Shown piece after piece: positions 35,208 through 44,468 of a DNA stretch of 64,000 nucleotides. The stretch is taken from assembly GCA_002436105.1 (NCBI GenBank), contig DIXU01000009.1:62001-126000 (forward strand), written 5' to 3'. The position numbers and the translations under genes are program-made. Numbering within the stretch: the stretch's first letter is position 1; each line of letters starts with the position of its first letter. The notes beneath the pieces were generated by a model. That model had not been told where the DNA came from, did not search any database, and saw nothing but the letters and a program-made list of their open reading frames with translations. The stretch is from Candidatus Aminicenantes bacterium UBA6072 (GTDB taxonomy: Bacteria; Acidobacteriota; Aminicenantia; UBA2199).

Positions 35208-35789
35208 TTGACCCAGTATTACTACCTCGTGGCGTCCCTGCCCATGCTGCTTCCCGACGATCCATTGCCGCTGGGCAGCCCGGCCTTCCTGGAATTGTGC
35301 CGCGAACAGGCGGCGGCGGAAGACCACGCCCTGCTGGCGCGCATCTCCCTCGACGCGCCCGGGTTCCTGCCCGGGGATCCCGCCGCCTGGCGGGAATACG
35401 CGTCATGGGAGACGGCCCTGCGCGACGAACTGGCCGTGCAGCGCGGCCAGCGCCTGGGCCTGGACCCGGAACCGTTCCTGCGCCCGGCGCCGTTCGTCGC
35501 CGGCCTGACCGCCGTCGTCCGGGAAGCCCTGGGCGCCGGGACGCCCAGGGAGGTCGAGGCCGCCCTCGACCGCAGGCGCTGGTCCCGCCTCGACGAGATC
35601 GAGACCGGCACCCGGTTCGACCTGGGGCGCCTGGTCGTCTACCGCCTGAAGCTGCTGCTCCTGGAGCGCCGGATGCGCTTCCAGCCCGAGCCCGGCCGCA
35701 AGGCGTTCCAAAGCGAGTTCCGCCGCATCCTGGATGGCGCTTCCGCCCGGACGGACGCCGTTGCGGGCCGGACGGGCATGGAGTCATGA
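35208..35789 (+). CDS. DUF2764 family V-ATPase-associated protein (subunit C-like position)
   Basis: 193 residues starting with TTG at 35208, one base after the subunit E stop. The N-terminus QYYYLVASLPML is characteristic of DUF2764 proteins, which occupy this spot in spirochaete and chlamydial V-ATPase operons. It is mostly helical. It may replace subunit C, which is otherwise absent here; that role is inferred from position and similarity of fold. Confidence 0.75.
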   Translation: MTQYYYLVASLPMLLPDDPLPLGSPAFLELCREQAAAEDHALLARISLDAPGFLPGDPAAWREYASWETALRDELAVQRGQRLGLDPEPFLRPAPFVAGLTAVVREALGAGTPREVEAALDRRRWSRLDEIETGTRFDLGRLVVYRLKLLLLERRMRFQPEPGRKAFQSEFRRILDGASARTDAVAGRTGMES

Positions 35790-35790
35790 C

Positions 35791-37578
35791 ATGACGAAAG
35801 GAAGGGTCGTCGGCATCAACGGCAACATGGTCACCGTCGAGGTGGCGGGCGATGTCACCATGAACGAGGTCGCCTACGTGTCCTGCGCCGGGAAAAAGCT
35901 CAAGTCGGAGGTCATCCGCATCCGCGGCCGCCTGGCCGAGATGCAGGTCTTCGAGATGTCGCGGGGCATCGGCGTCGGCGACGAGGTCGAGTTCACGGCG
36001 GAGCTGCTCTCGGTGCGCCTGGGTCCCGGCCTGCTGGCGCAGGTCTACGACGGCCTGCAGAACCCGCTGCCGGAGCTGGCCGCCCAGTGCGGCTTCTTTC
36101 TCGAGCGCGGCGTCTACCTCAGCCCCCTCGACGAGAAAAAGGAGTGGCCTTTCACCCCGACGGCCGGGCCCGGCGACACGGTCTCGGCCGGCGACGCGCT
36201 GGGGACCGTCCCCGAGGGCATTTTCAGCCACCGCATCATGGTCCCGTTCCAGTTCCGCGAACCCCTGCGCGTCGAGCGCATCGTCCCGGCCGGCTCCTAC
36301 CGCATCCTCGACACCATCGCTGAGCTCAGCGATGAAAAAGGGAACCGTTTCCCGGTCACCATGACCTTCACCTGGCCGGTCAAGCGCCCGGTCACCTGCT
36401 ACCGCGAGCGCCTGCGGCCCGTCGAGCCGCTGGTCACCCAGATCCGCATCATCGACACCTTCATCCCCGTCGCCCGCGGGGGCACCTACTGCATCCCCGG
36501 CCCGTTCGGGGCCGGCAAGACCGTCCTGCAGCAGGTGACCAGCCGCAACGCCGACGTCGACATCGTCATCATCGCCGCCTGCGGCGAGCGGGCCGGCGAG
36601 GTCGTCGAGACGCTGCGCGAGTTCCCCAAGCTGGCCGATCCCCGCACCGGCCGCACGCTGATGGAGCGCACCGTCATCATCTGCAACACCAGCTCCATGC
36701 CGGTCGCCGCCCGCGAGGCGTCGGTCTACACCGCCATCACCCTGGCCGAATACTACCGCCAGATGGGGCTGCACATCCTGCTGCTGGCCGACTCCACGTC
36801 GCGCTGGGCCCAGGCGCTGCGCGAGATGTCGGGGCGCCTGGAAGAGATCCCCGGCGAGGAGGCGTTCCCCGCCTACCTGGAGTCGGTCATCGCCGGCTTT
36901 TACGAGCGTGCCGGCCTGGTGCGCCTGCGCGACAGAAGCAGCGGGTCGATCACCATCGGCGGCACGGTCAGCCCGGCCGGCGGCAACTTCGACGAGCCGG
37001 TGACCCAGTCGACGCTGAAGGTGGTCGGGGCCTTTCACGGGCTTTCGCGCGAGCGCTCGGACGCCCGCAAGTACCCGGCCATCCATCCGCTGGAGAGCTG
37101 GAGCAAGTACCCCGGGCTCATTCACGCGCCGGGCACCGAGTACGCCCGCGACATCCTCTTCCGCGGCAACGAAGTCGGCCAGATGATGAAGGTGGTCGGC
37201 GAGGAGGGCACCGCGCTGGAGGACTACGAGCTGTACCTCAAGAGCGAGTTCATCGACTCGGTCTACCTGCAGCAGGACTCCTACGACCCGGTCGACGCCG
37301 CCGTGCCCACCGAGCGCCAGCGCCACGTCTTCCGCCTGCTCTTCAAGGTCCTGGCCTCGCGCTTCGATTTCGGCAGCAAGGAGATGGCCCGCTTCTTCTT
37401 CAACCAGCTGCGCCAGAAGTTCCTCGACTACAACGGCTCGCCCTGGCAAGGCGACGATTTCAGGCGCTACGAGGACGAGATCCGCTCCTTCCTGGAGACG
37501 AAGCGCAGCGGCGAGGACGAAGAGGGGGGCAGAATCCTGAAGGAGCTCGGCAGCGACACGGCGGGAGACCCATCATGA
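35791..37578 (+). CDS. atpA: V-type ATP synthase catalytic subunit A
   Basis: 595 residues from ATG at 35791. The P-loop is GPFGAGKT, residues 237-244. Other landmarks include [15 protein letters not shown], the arginine-finger-facing helix [26 protein letters not shown] region, and the A-type non-homologous insert before the P-loop. It forms the catalytic sites that couple ATP turnover to ion movement. The stop overlaps the subunit B start by four bases (ATGA). Confidence 0.97.
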   Translation: MTKGRVVGINGNMVTVEVAGDVTMNEVAYVSCAGKKLKSEVIRIRGRLAEMQVFEMSRGIGVGDEVEFTAELLSVRLGPGLLAQVYDGLQNPLPELAAQCGFFLERGVYLSPLDEKKEWPFTPTAGPGDTVSAGDALGTVPEGIFSHRIMVPFQFREPLRVERIVPAGSYRILDTIAELSDEKGNRFPVTMTFTWPVKRPVTCYRERLRPVEPLVTQIRIIDTFIPVARGGTYCIPGPFGAGKTVLQQVTSRNADVDIVIIAACGERAGEVVETLREFPKLADPRTGRTLMERTVIICNTSSMPVAAREASVYTAITLAEYYRQMGLHILLLADSTSRWAQALREMSGRLEEIPGEEAFPAYLESVIAGFYERAGLVRLRDRSSGSITIGGTVSPAGGNFDEPVTQSTLKVVGAFHGLSRERSDARKYPAIHPLESWSKYPGLIHAPGTEYARDILFRGNEVGQMMKVVGEEGTALEDYELYLKSEFIDSVYLQQDSYDPVDAAVPTERQRHVFRLLFKVLASRFDFGSKEMARFFFNQLRQKFLDYNGSPWQGDDFRRYEDEIRSFLETKRSGEDEEGGRILKELGSDTAGDPS

Positions 37579-38885
37579 AAAAGATCTACAGCCGGATCGA
37601 GGCCATCGCCGGCAACGTCATCACCGTCCACGCCGGCGGCGTGCGCAACGGCGAGCTGGCCGTGGTCAGCTCCGCGGGGCAGTCGTCCCTGGCCGAGGTC
37701 ATCCGCCTCCGCGAGGAGAAGGTGTCGCTGCAGGTGTTCGCCGGCAGCCGCGGCATATCGACCGGCGACCGGGTGCGCTTTCTCGGCCACCCCATGCGCG
37801 TCTCCTTCTCCGCCGACCTGCTGGGGCGCATCTTCGACGGCGGCGGCAAGCCCCGCGACAACGGGCCGGAGCTGGACGAGAACATGATCGAGATCGGCGG
37901 CCCGGCCGTCAACCCGGCCCAGCGCATCATTCCCCGCAACATGATCCGCACCAACATTCCCATGATCGACCTGTTCAACTCCCTGGTGGAATCGCAGAAG
38001 CTGCCCGTCTTCTCGGTGTCGGGCGAGCCCTACAATCCGCTGCTGGCGCGCATCGCCCTGCAGGCCGAGGTCGACCTGATCATCCTGGGCGGCATGGGGC
38101 TCAAGCACGACGACTACCTGTTTTTCAAGGAGACGCTGGAAAAGGGCGGCGCCCTGAACCGCACCGTCTTCTTCGTCCACACCGCCTCCGACCCCATCGT
38201 CGAATGCCTGCTGGTGCCCGACATCGCCCTGGCCGTCGCCGAAGGCTTCGCCCTGCAGGGCAGGAAGGTGCTGGTCCTGCTGAGCGACATGACCAACTTC
38301 GCCGACGCCCTGAAGGAGATCGCCATCACCATGGAGCAGGTGCCGTCCAACCGCGGTTATCCCGGCGACCTGTACAGCCAGCTGGCCGCACGCTACGAGA
38401 AGGCGGTCGACTTTTCCGGGGCGGGCTCGATCACCATCCTGGGCGTCACCACCATGCCCGGCGACGATGTCACCCACCCGGTTCCGGACAATACCGGCTA
38501 CATCACCGAGGGGCAGTATTACCTCAAGAACGGCCGCATCGAGCCCTTCGGCTCGCTTTCGCGGCTCAAGCAGCTGGTCAACAAGGATACCCGCGCCGAC
38601 CACCGCGCCCTGATGGACAGTATGATCACCCTCTATGCCGCCTACAAGGAGTCGCTGGAAAAGAAGGCCATGGGCTTCAAGATGACCGACTGGGACCGGA
38701 AGCTGCTGAAGTACGGCGTGATCTTCGAGCGCGAGATGATGGACCTCTCGGTGAACATCCCGCTGGAGACCGCCCTGGACAACGGTTGGCGCATCCTCGC
38801 CTCCTGCTTCTCCCCCGAGGAGACGAGGCTGCGCAGCGAGCTGCTCCGCAAATACTGGCCCTCCCGGGAGGGCGAGAGCGACTGA
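37575..38885 (+). CDS. atpB: V-type ATP synthase regulatory subunit B
   Basis: 436 residues. It lacks a canonical P-loop (the position reads [11 protein letters not shown]), as is usual for the non-catalytic B subunit. Signature segments are [36 protein letters not shown] and [22 protein letters not shown]. Alternates with A in the hexameric head. Two bases separate its stop from subunit D. Confidence 0.96.
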   Translation: MKKIYSRIEAIAGNVITVHAGGVRNGELAVVSSAGQSSLAEVIRLREEKVSLQVFAGSRGISTGDRVRFLGHPMRVSFSADLLGRIFDGGGKPRDNGPELDENMIEIGGPAVNPAQRIIPRNMIRTNIPMIDLFNSLVESQKLPVFSVSGEPYNPLLARIALQAEVDLIILGGMGLKHDDYLFFKETLEKGGALNRTVFFVHTASDPIVECLLVPDIALAVAEGFALQGRKVLVLLSDMTNFADALKEIAITMEQVPSNRGYPGDLYSQLAARYEKAVDFSGAGSITILGVTTMPGDDVTHPVPDNTGYITEGQYYLKNGRIEPFGSLSRLKQLVNKDTRADHRALMDSMITLYAAYKESLEKKAMGFKMTDWDRKLLKYGVIFEREMMDLSVNIPLETALDNGWRILASCFSPEETRLRSELLRKYWPSREGESD

Positions 38886-38887
38886 GC

Positions 38888-39493
38888 ATGCCGGTGGTGA
38901 AGCTGACCAAGAGCGAGCTGAAGCGGCAGAAGGACGCCCTCAAGCGCTTCCGGCGCTACCTGCCGACCCTGGTCCTCAAGAAGCAGCAGCTGCAGATGGT
39001 CATCCGCCAGGTGGAGGGCCGCTTGGAGGAAAAGACCCGCCAGCGCGATGAAACGCTGGCCGGCGCCGGGCCATGGCTGGAGCTGTTCGCCGAGCCGTTC
39101 CCCTTCCAGGATTGGCTGGCGGTCCGGGGCGTGGAGACCGAGTCGGCCAACGTCGCCGGCGTGGAGATCCCCGTTTTCAAGTCCATGGAGTTCGCCACCC
39201 GGGGCCACGACCTGTTCCTGACGCCGCCCTGGGTCGACGCCGCACTGGACCTGCTCGCCGGCCTGGCCCGGCTCGAGGTCGAGATCGGCCTGCTGCGCCG
39301 GCAGGTCGCCCTGCTGGCGGCCGAATTGCGGGTGACCAGCCAGCGGGTGAACCTCTTTGAAAAGGTCAAGATCCCCCAGGCGCTGGAGAGCATCCGCAGG
39401 ATCCACATCTATCTCGGCGACCAGCAGACCGCCGCCGTGGTCCGGGGCAAGATCGCCAAGAGCAACCTGCTGGACAGGCTGGAAGCATCATGA
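38888..39493 (+). CDS. atpD: V-type ATP synthase subunit D (central rotor shaft)
   Basis: 201 residues. The N-terminus VVKLTKSELKRQKDAL and C-terminus RRIHIYLGDQQTAAVVRGKI are family hallmarks, and long helices predominate. It is the rotor shaft that connects the head to the membrane ring. The stop overlaps the subunit I start (ATGA). Confidence 0.92.
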   Translation: MPVVKLTKSELKRQKDALKRFRRYLPTLVLKKQQLQMVIRQVEGRLEEKTRQRDETLAGAGPWLELFAEPFPFQDWLAVRGVETESANVAGVEIPVFKSMEFATRGHDLFLTPPWVDAALDLLAGLARLEVEIGLLRRQVALLAAELRVTSQRVNLFEKVKIPQALESIRRIHIYLGDQQTAAVVRGKIAKSNLLDRLEAS

Positions 39494-41349
39494 TCGTCCC
39501 GATGAAGAAGGCCACGGTGATCACCCGCAGGGGCGAGAGGCAGGAGGCGCTGCGCCGGCTGCGCAAGCTGGGCGTATTGCACCTGAGCGACGTGCCCGCC
39601 CAGGTCCCCTCGGCCCAGGAATGGCGGGAAAAGAGGGACATGCTCGAGAAGGCGCTCGCCGCGGTCGGACCAAAGCCCGGGAAGAAGGAACGGCCCGCGG
39701 GCGACATGGAAGCCCCCTCGCCGGGGACCGCGTCGGAGCGCGGCGGGACGTCCTTCCATGCCGCCATGGAGGCGGCCCGCGCCATCCTGGGCAGGCAGGA
39801 CGCCATCCGCGCTCTCGACGAGGAGCTTGCCGGACTGGAAAAGGAAGCGCTGCGCCTGCTCGACTGGCAGGGCGTTTCGCTCCCCGACCTGAGCGCCATC
39901 CGCGACCAGGGCTACGAGGTGCGCTTTTTCGAGGTTCCGCCCGGGCAGCTGGGCCAACTCCCGGCCGGGCACGGGATTTTCGTCGTCCGCCGCGGCAAGG
40001 CGCTGCTGCGGGTCGCCCTGGTCCTCGCCGCCGGCGACGCCTGCGACTGCGATCTCAAGCCGCTTGAGTTGCCGCCGCGCGGCGCCGCCGCGCTGGAGAA
40101 ACTGCAGGCGGAAAAACGCTCCGCCCGCGAGCGGCTGCTGCGCGAGCTGGACGAAATGGGTGCGGCAGCGGCCGGCCTGGAGCGTGCGTTGCGGGAGGCG
40201 GGCCGCGAGACCGAGATGGCCGAAGCGGCGGCGGCCATGGGGCACACCGAGGCGCTCTCCTACCTGGCCGGCTTCCTGCCTGCCGGGCAGGCCGGGGAAC
40301 TGAAGGAATTCTGCCGCCGCAACGGCTGGGCGCTGCTGCTGCGCGAACCCGGCGCCGGCGACGACGTGCCGACGATCGTCCGCAACCGGCGCTGGATCGA
40401 CATCATCCGCCCGGTGTTCCAGCTGCTGGGCACGGTCCCCGGCTACCGCGAATTCGACATCAGCTTCTTTTTCCTGGTCTTTTTCGCCTTCTTTTTCGCC
40501 GTGATCATCGGCGACGCCGGCTACGGCCTGGTGCTGCTGCTGGGGACCCTGTTCTTCATGCGCCGCCGGCGCCGCCGGGGGCAGGCGGCAGTCAGGACGC
40601 TGTGGCTGATGACGCTGATGAGCGTCTGCACCGTGGCCTGGGGGGCTCTGACCGGCACCTGGTTCGGCTCCGCCACCCTGGCCGCTCTGCCCTGGTTATC
40701 CTGGATGACCGTCCCGGCCATCGCCTCCTTCGACCCGCGCAGCAGCGAGACCATCAAGATCATCTGCTTCGTCGCCGGCACCATCCAGATCTCCATCGCC
40801 CACGCGTGGAATTTCATCCGCCAGGCCGGGGAGAAGCCCTTCATCCGCTCGCTGGCCCAGCTGGGCTGGCTCTCGCTGGTGCTGGGCCTCTACCACCTGG
40901 TGCTGAACCTGGTCCTCAGCGGCGAGCGTTTCCCGGTTCCCGCCTATGCCGCCTGGATGATGGCGGCCGGGCTGGCGATGATCATCGTCTTCTCGCAGCA
41001 GCGCGGGCGCTTCTTCCACGGCATCGCCATGGGCCTGGCCAACCTGATGACCACCTTCCTGAACGGCATCAGCGCCTTCTCCGACATCATCTCCTACATC
41101 CGCCTGTTCGCCGTCGGCCTGGCCACCGTCGAGATCGCCAAGAGCTTCAACGCCATGGCCGCGAGCATGGCCGGCGGCGTTCCGGGCATCGTCCTGGCCG
41201 CCGTCGTGCTGCTGCTGGGGCACGCCATGAACCTGGCCATGGGGGCCCTCTCCGTCATCGTTCACGGCGTGCGCCTGAACATGCTGGAATTCTCCGGCCA
41301 CATGGGCATGGAGTGGACCGGCCGGCCATACAAACCATTTAAGGAGTGA
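39490..41349 (+). CDS. atpI: V-type ATP synthase membrane subunit I (a-subunit type)
   Basis: 619 residues. The cytoplasmic half (about 1-310) is helical and charged, with the start VPMKKATVITRRGERQEAL. The C-terminal half has seven or eight membrane helices, including FFLVFFAFFFAVIIGDAGYGLVLLL and the conserved SDIISYIRLFAVGLATVEIAKSFN, which contains the essential arginine facing the proteolipid ring. It forms the ion half-channels. Followed by subunit K after three bases. Confidence 0.94.
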   Translation: MIVPMKKATVITRRGERQEALRRLRKLGVLHLSDVPAQVPSAQEWREKRDMLEKALAAVGPKPGKKERPAGDMEAPSPGTASERGGTSFHAAMEAARAILGRQDAIRALDEELAGLEKEALRLLDWQGVSLPDLSAIRDQGYEVRFFEVPPGQLGQLPAGHGIFVVRRGKALLRVALVLAAGDACDCDLKPLELPPRGAAALEKLQAEKRSARERLLRELDEMGAAAAGLERALREAGRETEMAEAAAAMGHTEALSYLAGFLPAGQAGELKEFCRRNGWALLLREPGAGDDVPTIVRNRRWIDIIRPVFQLLGTVPGYREFDISFFFLVFFAFFFAVIIGDAGYGLVLLLGTLFFMRRRRRRGQAAVRTLWLMTLMSVCTVAWGALTGTWFGSATLAALPWLSWMTVPAIASFDPRSSETIKIICFVAGTIQISIAHAWNFIRQAGEKPFIRSLAQLGWLSLVLGLYHLVLNLVLSGERFPVPAYAAWMMAAGLAMIIVFSQQRGRFFHGIAMGLANLMTTFLNGISAFSDIISYIRLFAVGLATVEIAKSFNAMAASMAGGVPGIVLAAVVLLLGHAMNLAMGALSVIVHGVRLNMLEFSGHMGMEWTGRPYKPFKE

Positions 41350-41352
41350 ACC

Positions 41353-41784
41353 ATGAACTTCAGCTTGATCGGCATCGGCGCGGCCCTGGCCTTCGCCGCC
41401 ATCGGCTCGGCCCTGGGGGCCGGAGCCGCCGGCATGGCCGCGGTCGGCGCCTGGAAAAAGTGCTTCGCCCTCAACAAGCCCGCCCCCTTCATGCTGGTGG
41501 CCTTCGTCGGCGCGCCGCTGACGCAGACGATCTACGGCTTCATCCTGATGAACTCGCTGAAGACCGCGGCCGGCAGGATCGATCCCGGGCTGCTGCTGGG
41601 CGTGGGCGTGTTCGGCGGCATCGCCATGGGCTTCTCGGCCTGGCTGCAGGGCCGGGCCGGCGCCTGCGCCGCCGACGCGCTGGCCGAGACCGGCAAGGGC
41701 TTCGGCAACTACATCATGGTGCTGGGCCTGATCGAGACCGTGGCCCTGTTCGTGATGGTCTTCATGCTGGGTGTCATCGGCTAG
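41353..41784 (+). CDS. atpK: V-type ATP synthase proteolipid subunit K, probably sodium-specific
   Basis: 143 residues with four membrane helices in two hairpins. The ion site residue is E128 (GLIETVALF). Thr57, Gln58 and Tyr61 (PLTQTIYGF) and Gln99 (AWLQG) match, with constant offsets, the sodium ligands T64, Q65, Y68, Q110 and E139 known for Enterococcus hirae NtpK. This predicts sodium rather than proton transport. AAGGAG precedes the ATG. No subunit F or classical C gene follows. Confidence 0.92.
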   Translation: MNFSLIGIGAALAFAAIGSALGAGAAGMAAVGAWKKCFALNKPAPFMLVAFVGAPLTQTIYGFILMNSLKTAAGRIDPGLLLGVGVFGGIAMGFSAWLQGRAGACAADALAETGKGFGNYIMVLGLIETVALFVMVFMLGVIG

Positions 41785-41850
41785 ACTTACGGCGGACGGC
41801 GAAGAACTTTCAGTTCTCGGTGTACTGCAAGAAAGTAAAAGTAAGAGATA

Positions 41851-42030
41851 AAGCACCAAATTCCAAGCACCAAACTACAAATAAATTCCAAATCCCAAAT
41901 TCCAATGTCCCAAACGAGAGCCCTTTCAGGGTCTTTTCTTTGTTTGGGTCAAAGTCCCCGCCAGGGGATTGGGTCATTGGAATTTGGTGCTTGTTTGGTG
42001 CTTGATGCTTGTGATTTGGAATTTTAGTCT
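41851..42030. repeat. Long inverted structure made of degenerate AAATTCCAA units
   Basis: The left arm (41851-41915) consists of CCAAATTCCAAGCACC-like units. The right arm (about 41941-42027) holds their reverse complements (GGAATTTGGTGCTTG and variants). Inner stems CCCAAAC/GTTTGGG and CCCT/AGGG sit at the tip, and TCTTTTCTTT follows the inner stem. The structure could act as a terminator after atpK. Non-coding. Confidence 0.65.
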
Positions 42031-42035
42031 TCCCT

Positions 42036-42064
42036 CGTCACGCGTTACGCGTCACGCGTCACGA
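42036..42064. repeat. Reverse-orientation copy of the GTGACGC heptamer repeat
   Basis: Reads CGTCACGCGTTACGCG and CGTCACG, the reverse complement of the tract at 21943-21973. Both copies contain three exact GTGACGC units and one altered unit. Confidence 0.7.
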
Positions 42065-42073
42065 TAGGTTATT

Positions 42074-42613
42074 TCAGTTTATTCCCAGCCTCTTGGCCTC
42101 CTCGGGCAATTGCTTTTTCAGCAGGTCGAAATTGGCGTACTGGGTGATGATGTTGAAGTCGGCGATCAGCTGGAACAGCTCGCGGTCTTCCCGGTAGTGC
42201 ATCTGCCCGGCCTGGTATTCCTTGAAAAGGTCGGCCGGGACCTCCATGATGCGCCGGCTCAATACGCGGTCGACCGTCGCCCGGTCGGCCTCCGGCAGCG
42301 CCTCGCGCTCCCTGCCCAGGCCGACCATCAACTCGATGGTCCAGTTCTTCATGTCGGTCAGCATGGCCCTGGCGTCGGCCGCCGGCGGCTTGTCGTTGAG
42401 CATGGCGACGACCTGCTTCAATGTCTCGACATAGGAGGAGCCGATCTTCTGGCCCAAGTTTTCGGCCGGATCGCCAGAAGCGGCCGGGACAGCGGGCGCG
42501 GCTGCTGCGGGGCCCTGGACAGCTTCCGGGGGTGAAGCCTCCTTCTTCCCGCAGGCGGCGGCAACGAGGACAAGGGCGAGGATGATGGCCGATACCGGCA
42601 AAACTCTTTTCAT
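42074..42613 (-). CDS. Small predicted lipoprotein, function unknown
   Basis: 179 residues from ATG at 42613, with GGAGG upstream. The lipobox VAAAC places the acylated cysteine at residue 21. A linker rich in Ala, Pro and Glu (about 24-50) leads to an all-helical domain (LGQKIGSSYVETLKQVVAML and beyond). No known domain was recognised. It is monocistronic and runs towards the V-ATPase operon. Confidence 0.7.
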   Translation of the reverse strand: MKRVLPVSAIILALVLVAAACGKKEASPPEAVQGPAAAAPAVPAASGDPAENLGQKIGSSYVETLKQVVAMLNDKPPAADARAMLTDMKNWTIELMVGLGREREALPEADRATVDRVLSRRIMEVPADLFKEYQAGQMHYREDRELFQLIADFNIITQYANFDLLKKQLPEEAKRLGIN

Positions 42614-42684
42614 GGTTCCTCCTCTGGCTGCATTTGTCGGGTTATACAACAGGCAGCATTAAATATCAATCACGCGATGCTCTT

Positions 42685-42713
42685 GAGTGGTAGTGGTAGT
42701 GATAGTGGTAGTG
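42685..42713. repeat. Short GGTAGT tandem repeat
   Basis: GTGGTAGT occurs in near-perfect tandem, with one GATAGT variant, between the lipoprotein gene and the AbiE operon. The rest of 42614-42825 shows no feature. Confidence 0.55.
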
Positions 42714-42825
42714 TCAATAACCGATTGAAACCTGAATCCTGGCCCTCCCGGGGCGCTTATGATTTCTGGAATCTGGAGATCTGAACCCCTGATGTTTCAA
42801 TTGGCGTCCATCACGCTTTTTGCTA

Positions 42826-42855
42826 TTGACATGAATCCGTGAACGGTAGTATATT
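42826..42855 (+). promoter_or_regulatory. Promoter of the AbiE toxin-antitoxin operon
   Basis: Consensus TTGACA (42826-42831), 18-base spacer, TATATT (42850-42855). The -10 hexamer overlaps the left half of the operator described next. Confidence 0.65.
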
Positions 42856-42884
42856 GCCTATAGTAATTAGAGGATTTATACTAC
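42846..42884 (+). promoter_or_regulatory. Inverted-repeat operator of the AbiE operon
   Basis: GTAGTATA (42846-42853) and its perfect reverse complement TATACTAC (42877-42884) are separated by 23 bases. The left half covers the -10 box and the right half abuts the antitoxin start codon. AbiEi antitoxins are known to repress their own promoters by binding inverted repeats, so this is the likely target. Confidence 0.65.
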
Positions 42885-43490
42885 ATGATTAAAAATGACT
42901 CCGAAGCTAAGCTTTTCCGCGTCGCGGCCGGGCAAGGGGGGTATTTCACGGCCCGCCAGGCTAGGCTGGCCGGATTCAGCGACAGCAACCATGGCTTTCA
43001 TCTTCGCTCCGGCAACTGGATCAGGGAATGGCGCGGCATTTATCGCCTGGCGCGCTTCCCGCTCCGGGATGACGCCCAATACTCGCTTTGGGGGATCTGG
43101 GCGAGCGACCGCCAGGGAAAACCGCTGGGCGCCTATTCCCATGAAACGGCGCTGTCCCTGTTCGGCCTGAGCGATATCCAGCCCGCCATGCTACACATGA
43201 CGGTACCCAGGGGCTATCGTCGCCACGGCAAAATCCCGGAAGTGCTCTGCCTGCACCACGCCGATGTCGAAGCGAGAGAATGCGAGGAGAGGAACGGATA
43301 TAAGGTCATCCGGCCGTTCCGGACGTTCATCGACCTGGTCCGCGGCCAGGGCGTCTCCCCGGAATTCTTCCGCCAGGCCGTGCGCCAGGCCCTGGACCGA
43401 GGCTACCTGACCCGGGCGCAGTATCGTGAACTCGAGCAAATGCCGCGCGTCGGGCGACGCTTCAGAGAGATGGCCGGAGGAGAGTCTTGA
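42885..43490 (+). CDS. abiEi: AbiEi-type antitoxin and autorepressor
   Basis: 201 residues. An N-terminal winged-helix segment (LFRVAAGQGGYFTARQARLAGF) is followed by the AbiEi_4-like core: WRGIYRLARFP, AYSHETALSLFGLSD, and VIRPFRTFIDLV. These proteins neutralise the paired nucleotidyltransferase toxin (type IV system) and repress transcription. The weak AGAGGA lies ten bases before the ATG. The stop overlaps the toxin start as TTGA. Confidence 0.88.
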   Translation: MIKNDSEAKLFRVAAGQGGYFTARQARLAGFSDSNHGFHLRSGNWIREWRGIYRLARFPLRDDAQYSLWGIWASDRQGKPLGAYSHETALSLFGLSDIQPAMLHMTVPRGYRRHGKIPEVLCLHHADVEARECEERNGYKVIRPFRTFIDLVRGQGVSPEFFRQAVRQALDRGYLTRAQYRELEQMPRVGRRFREMAGGES

Positions 43491-44368
43491 AAAGCGAATC
43501 CCGTTATCAGACTGCGGCCGGCCTGCGCATGGCCCTGGAGGAGCGTTTAAACCGCCAGAGCAGGGAGCAAGGGTTTGACGTTCTGCGCCTGCGTCGGCAT
43601 GTCGCCTTCGATCGTTTCCTGGCGCGTATTTTCTCCGGGCCGGGGAGCCGGTTCGCCTTGAAGGGCGGGTATGCGTTCGAACTATGGCTGGACCGCGCCC
43701 GGACCACTAAGGATATCGACTTGTCGTTCAAGGTCGGCGAGGGCGGAAGGAAAGAAAATAAAAAAACCATTGAAGCAGACGCTCTGCTCGAATTGTTGCA
43801 GGGCTTGGTTTCCGCGAACAGCCGTGACTTTTTTGAGTTTGTCATCGGCAAAGCGGTCTTGGATCTGGAAAACGCTCCTTATGGCGGCTGGCGCTTCCCG
43901 GTGGAGGTCCGCCTGGCAGGCTATGTGTTCATCCGCTTTGCCATTGACGTCGCCGCCGGCGACATGTGGCTTGAGCCCCATGAACTGGCGCCGACTCCCG
44001 ATTGGCTTGGCTTCGCCGGCATTGCCGCGCCAAAAGTCCCGGTCATTTCCCGGGAGCAGCAGTTCGCGGAAAAACTCCACGCCTATACCCGTCCCAGGCA
44101 GACGCCAAACTCGAGGGTCAAGGACCTGGTAGACCTCTTGGTGCTCATGCGCATGCCCGGTATCGATCCCCGAAAAATCAAAACAACGACAGAGAAGACC
44201 TTCGCCCGGCGAGGCACCCATCCGTTCCCGCCGGCCTATTCTCTTCCTCCGGCCAGCTGGGCCCCTCCATTCCGGAAGCTTGCCCGGGAATATGGCATTG
44301 ACATTGTGCTGGACCAGGCCGTCGATGAGATCAGGGCGTTTTGTATAAAAAATGGATTGATCGCGTGA
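43487..44368 (+). CDS. abiEii: AbiEii-type nucleotidyltransferase toxin
   Basis: 293 residues from TTG at 43487 with GGAGGAGA upstream; the start lies within the antitoxin stop. The nucleotidyltransferase motif is intact: KGGYAFE (G60-G61, E65) and RTTKDIDL (R72 to D78) with the two metal-binding Asp. A later segment KLHAYTRPRQTPNSRVKDLVDL is also typical. Members transfer nucleotides to tRNA or other targets and arrest growth. The intact active site suggests a working toxin. Confidence 0.9.
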   Translation: MKSESRYQTAAGLRMALEERLNRQSREQGFDVLRLRRHVAFDRFLARIFSGPGSRFALKGGYAFELWLDRARTTKDIDLSFKVGEGGRKENKKTIEADALLELLQGLVSANSRDFFEFVIGKAVLDLENAPYGGWRFPVEVRLAGYVFIRFAIDVAAGDMWLEPHELAPTPDWLGFAGIAAPKVPVISREQQFAEKLHAYTRPRQTPNSRVKDLVDLLVLMRMPGIDPRKIKTTTEKTFARRGTHPFPPAYSLPPASWAPPFRKLAREYGIDIVLDQAVDEIRAFCIKNGLIA

Positions 44369-44468
44369 TTAGTCCGGACTTCACCTAATAAAAATACAAA
44401 CCAGCACCGTCCCTCAAGGCCTCAATCTTCCGTACAAGGAATTTGCTTGTCCGTGCGGTAGCTCTTTT

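Noticed and set aside
41916..41945. Classical intrinsic terminator after atpK
   Set aside because: The inner stem is only four base pairs (CCCT/AGGG) and the following tract is interrupted (TCTTTTCTTT). It is better described as the tip of the larger inverted micro-repeat structure.
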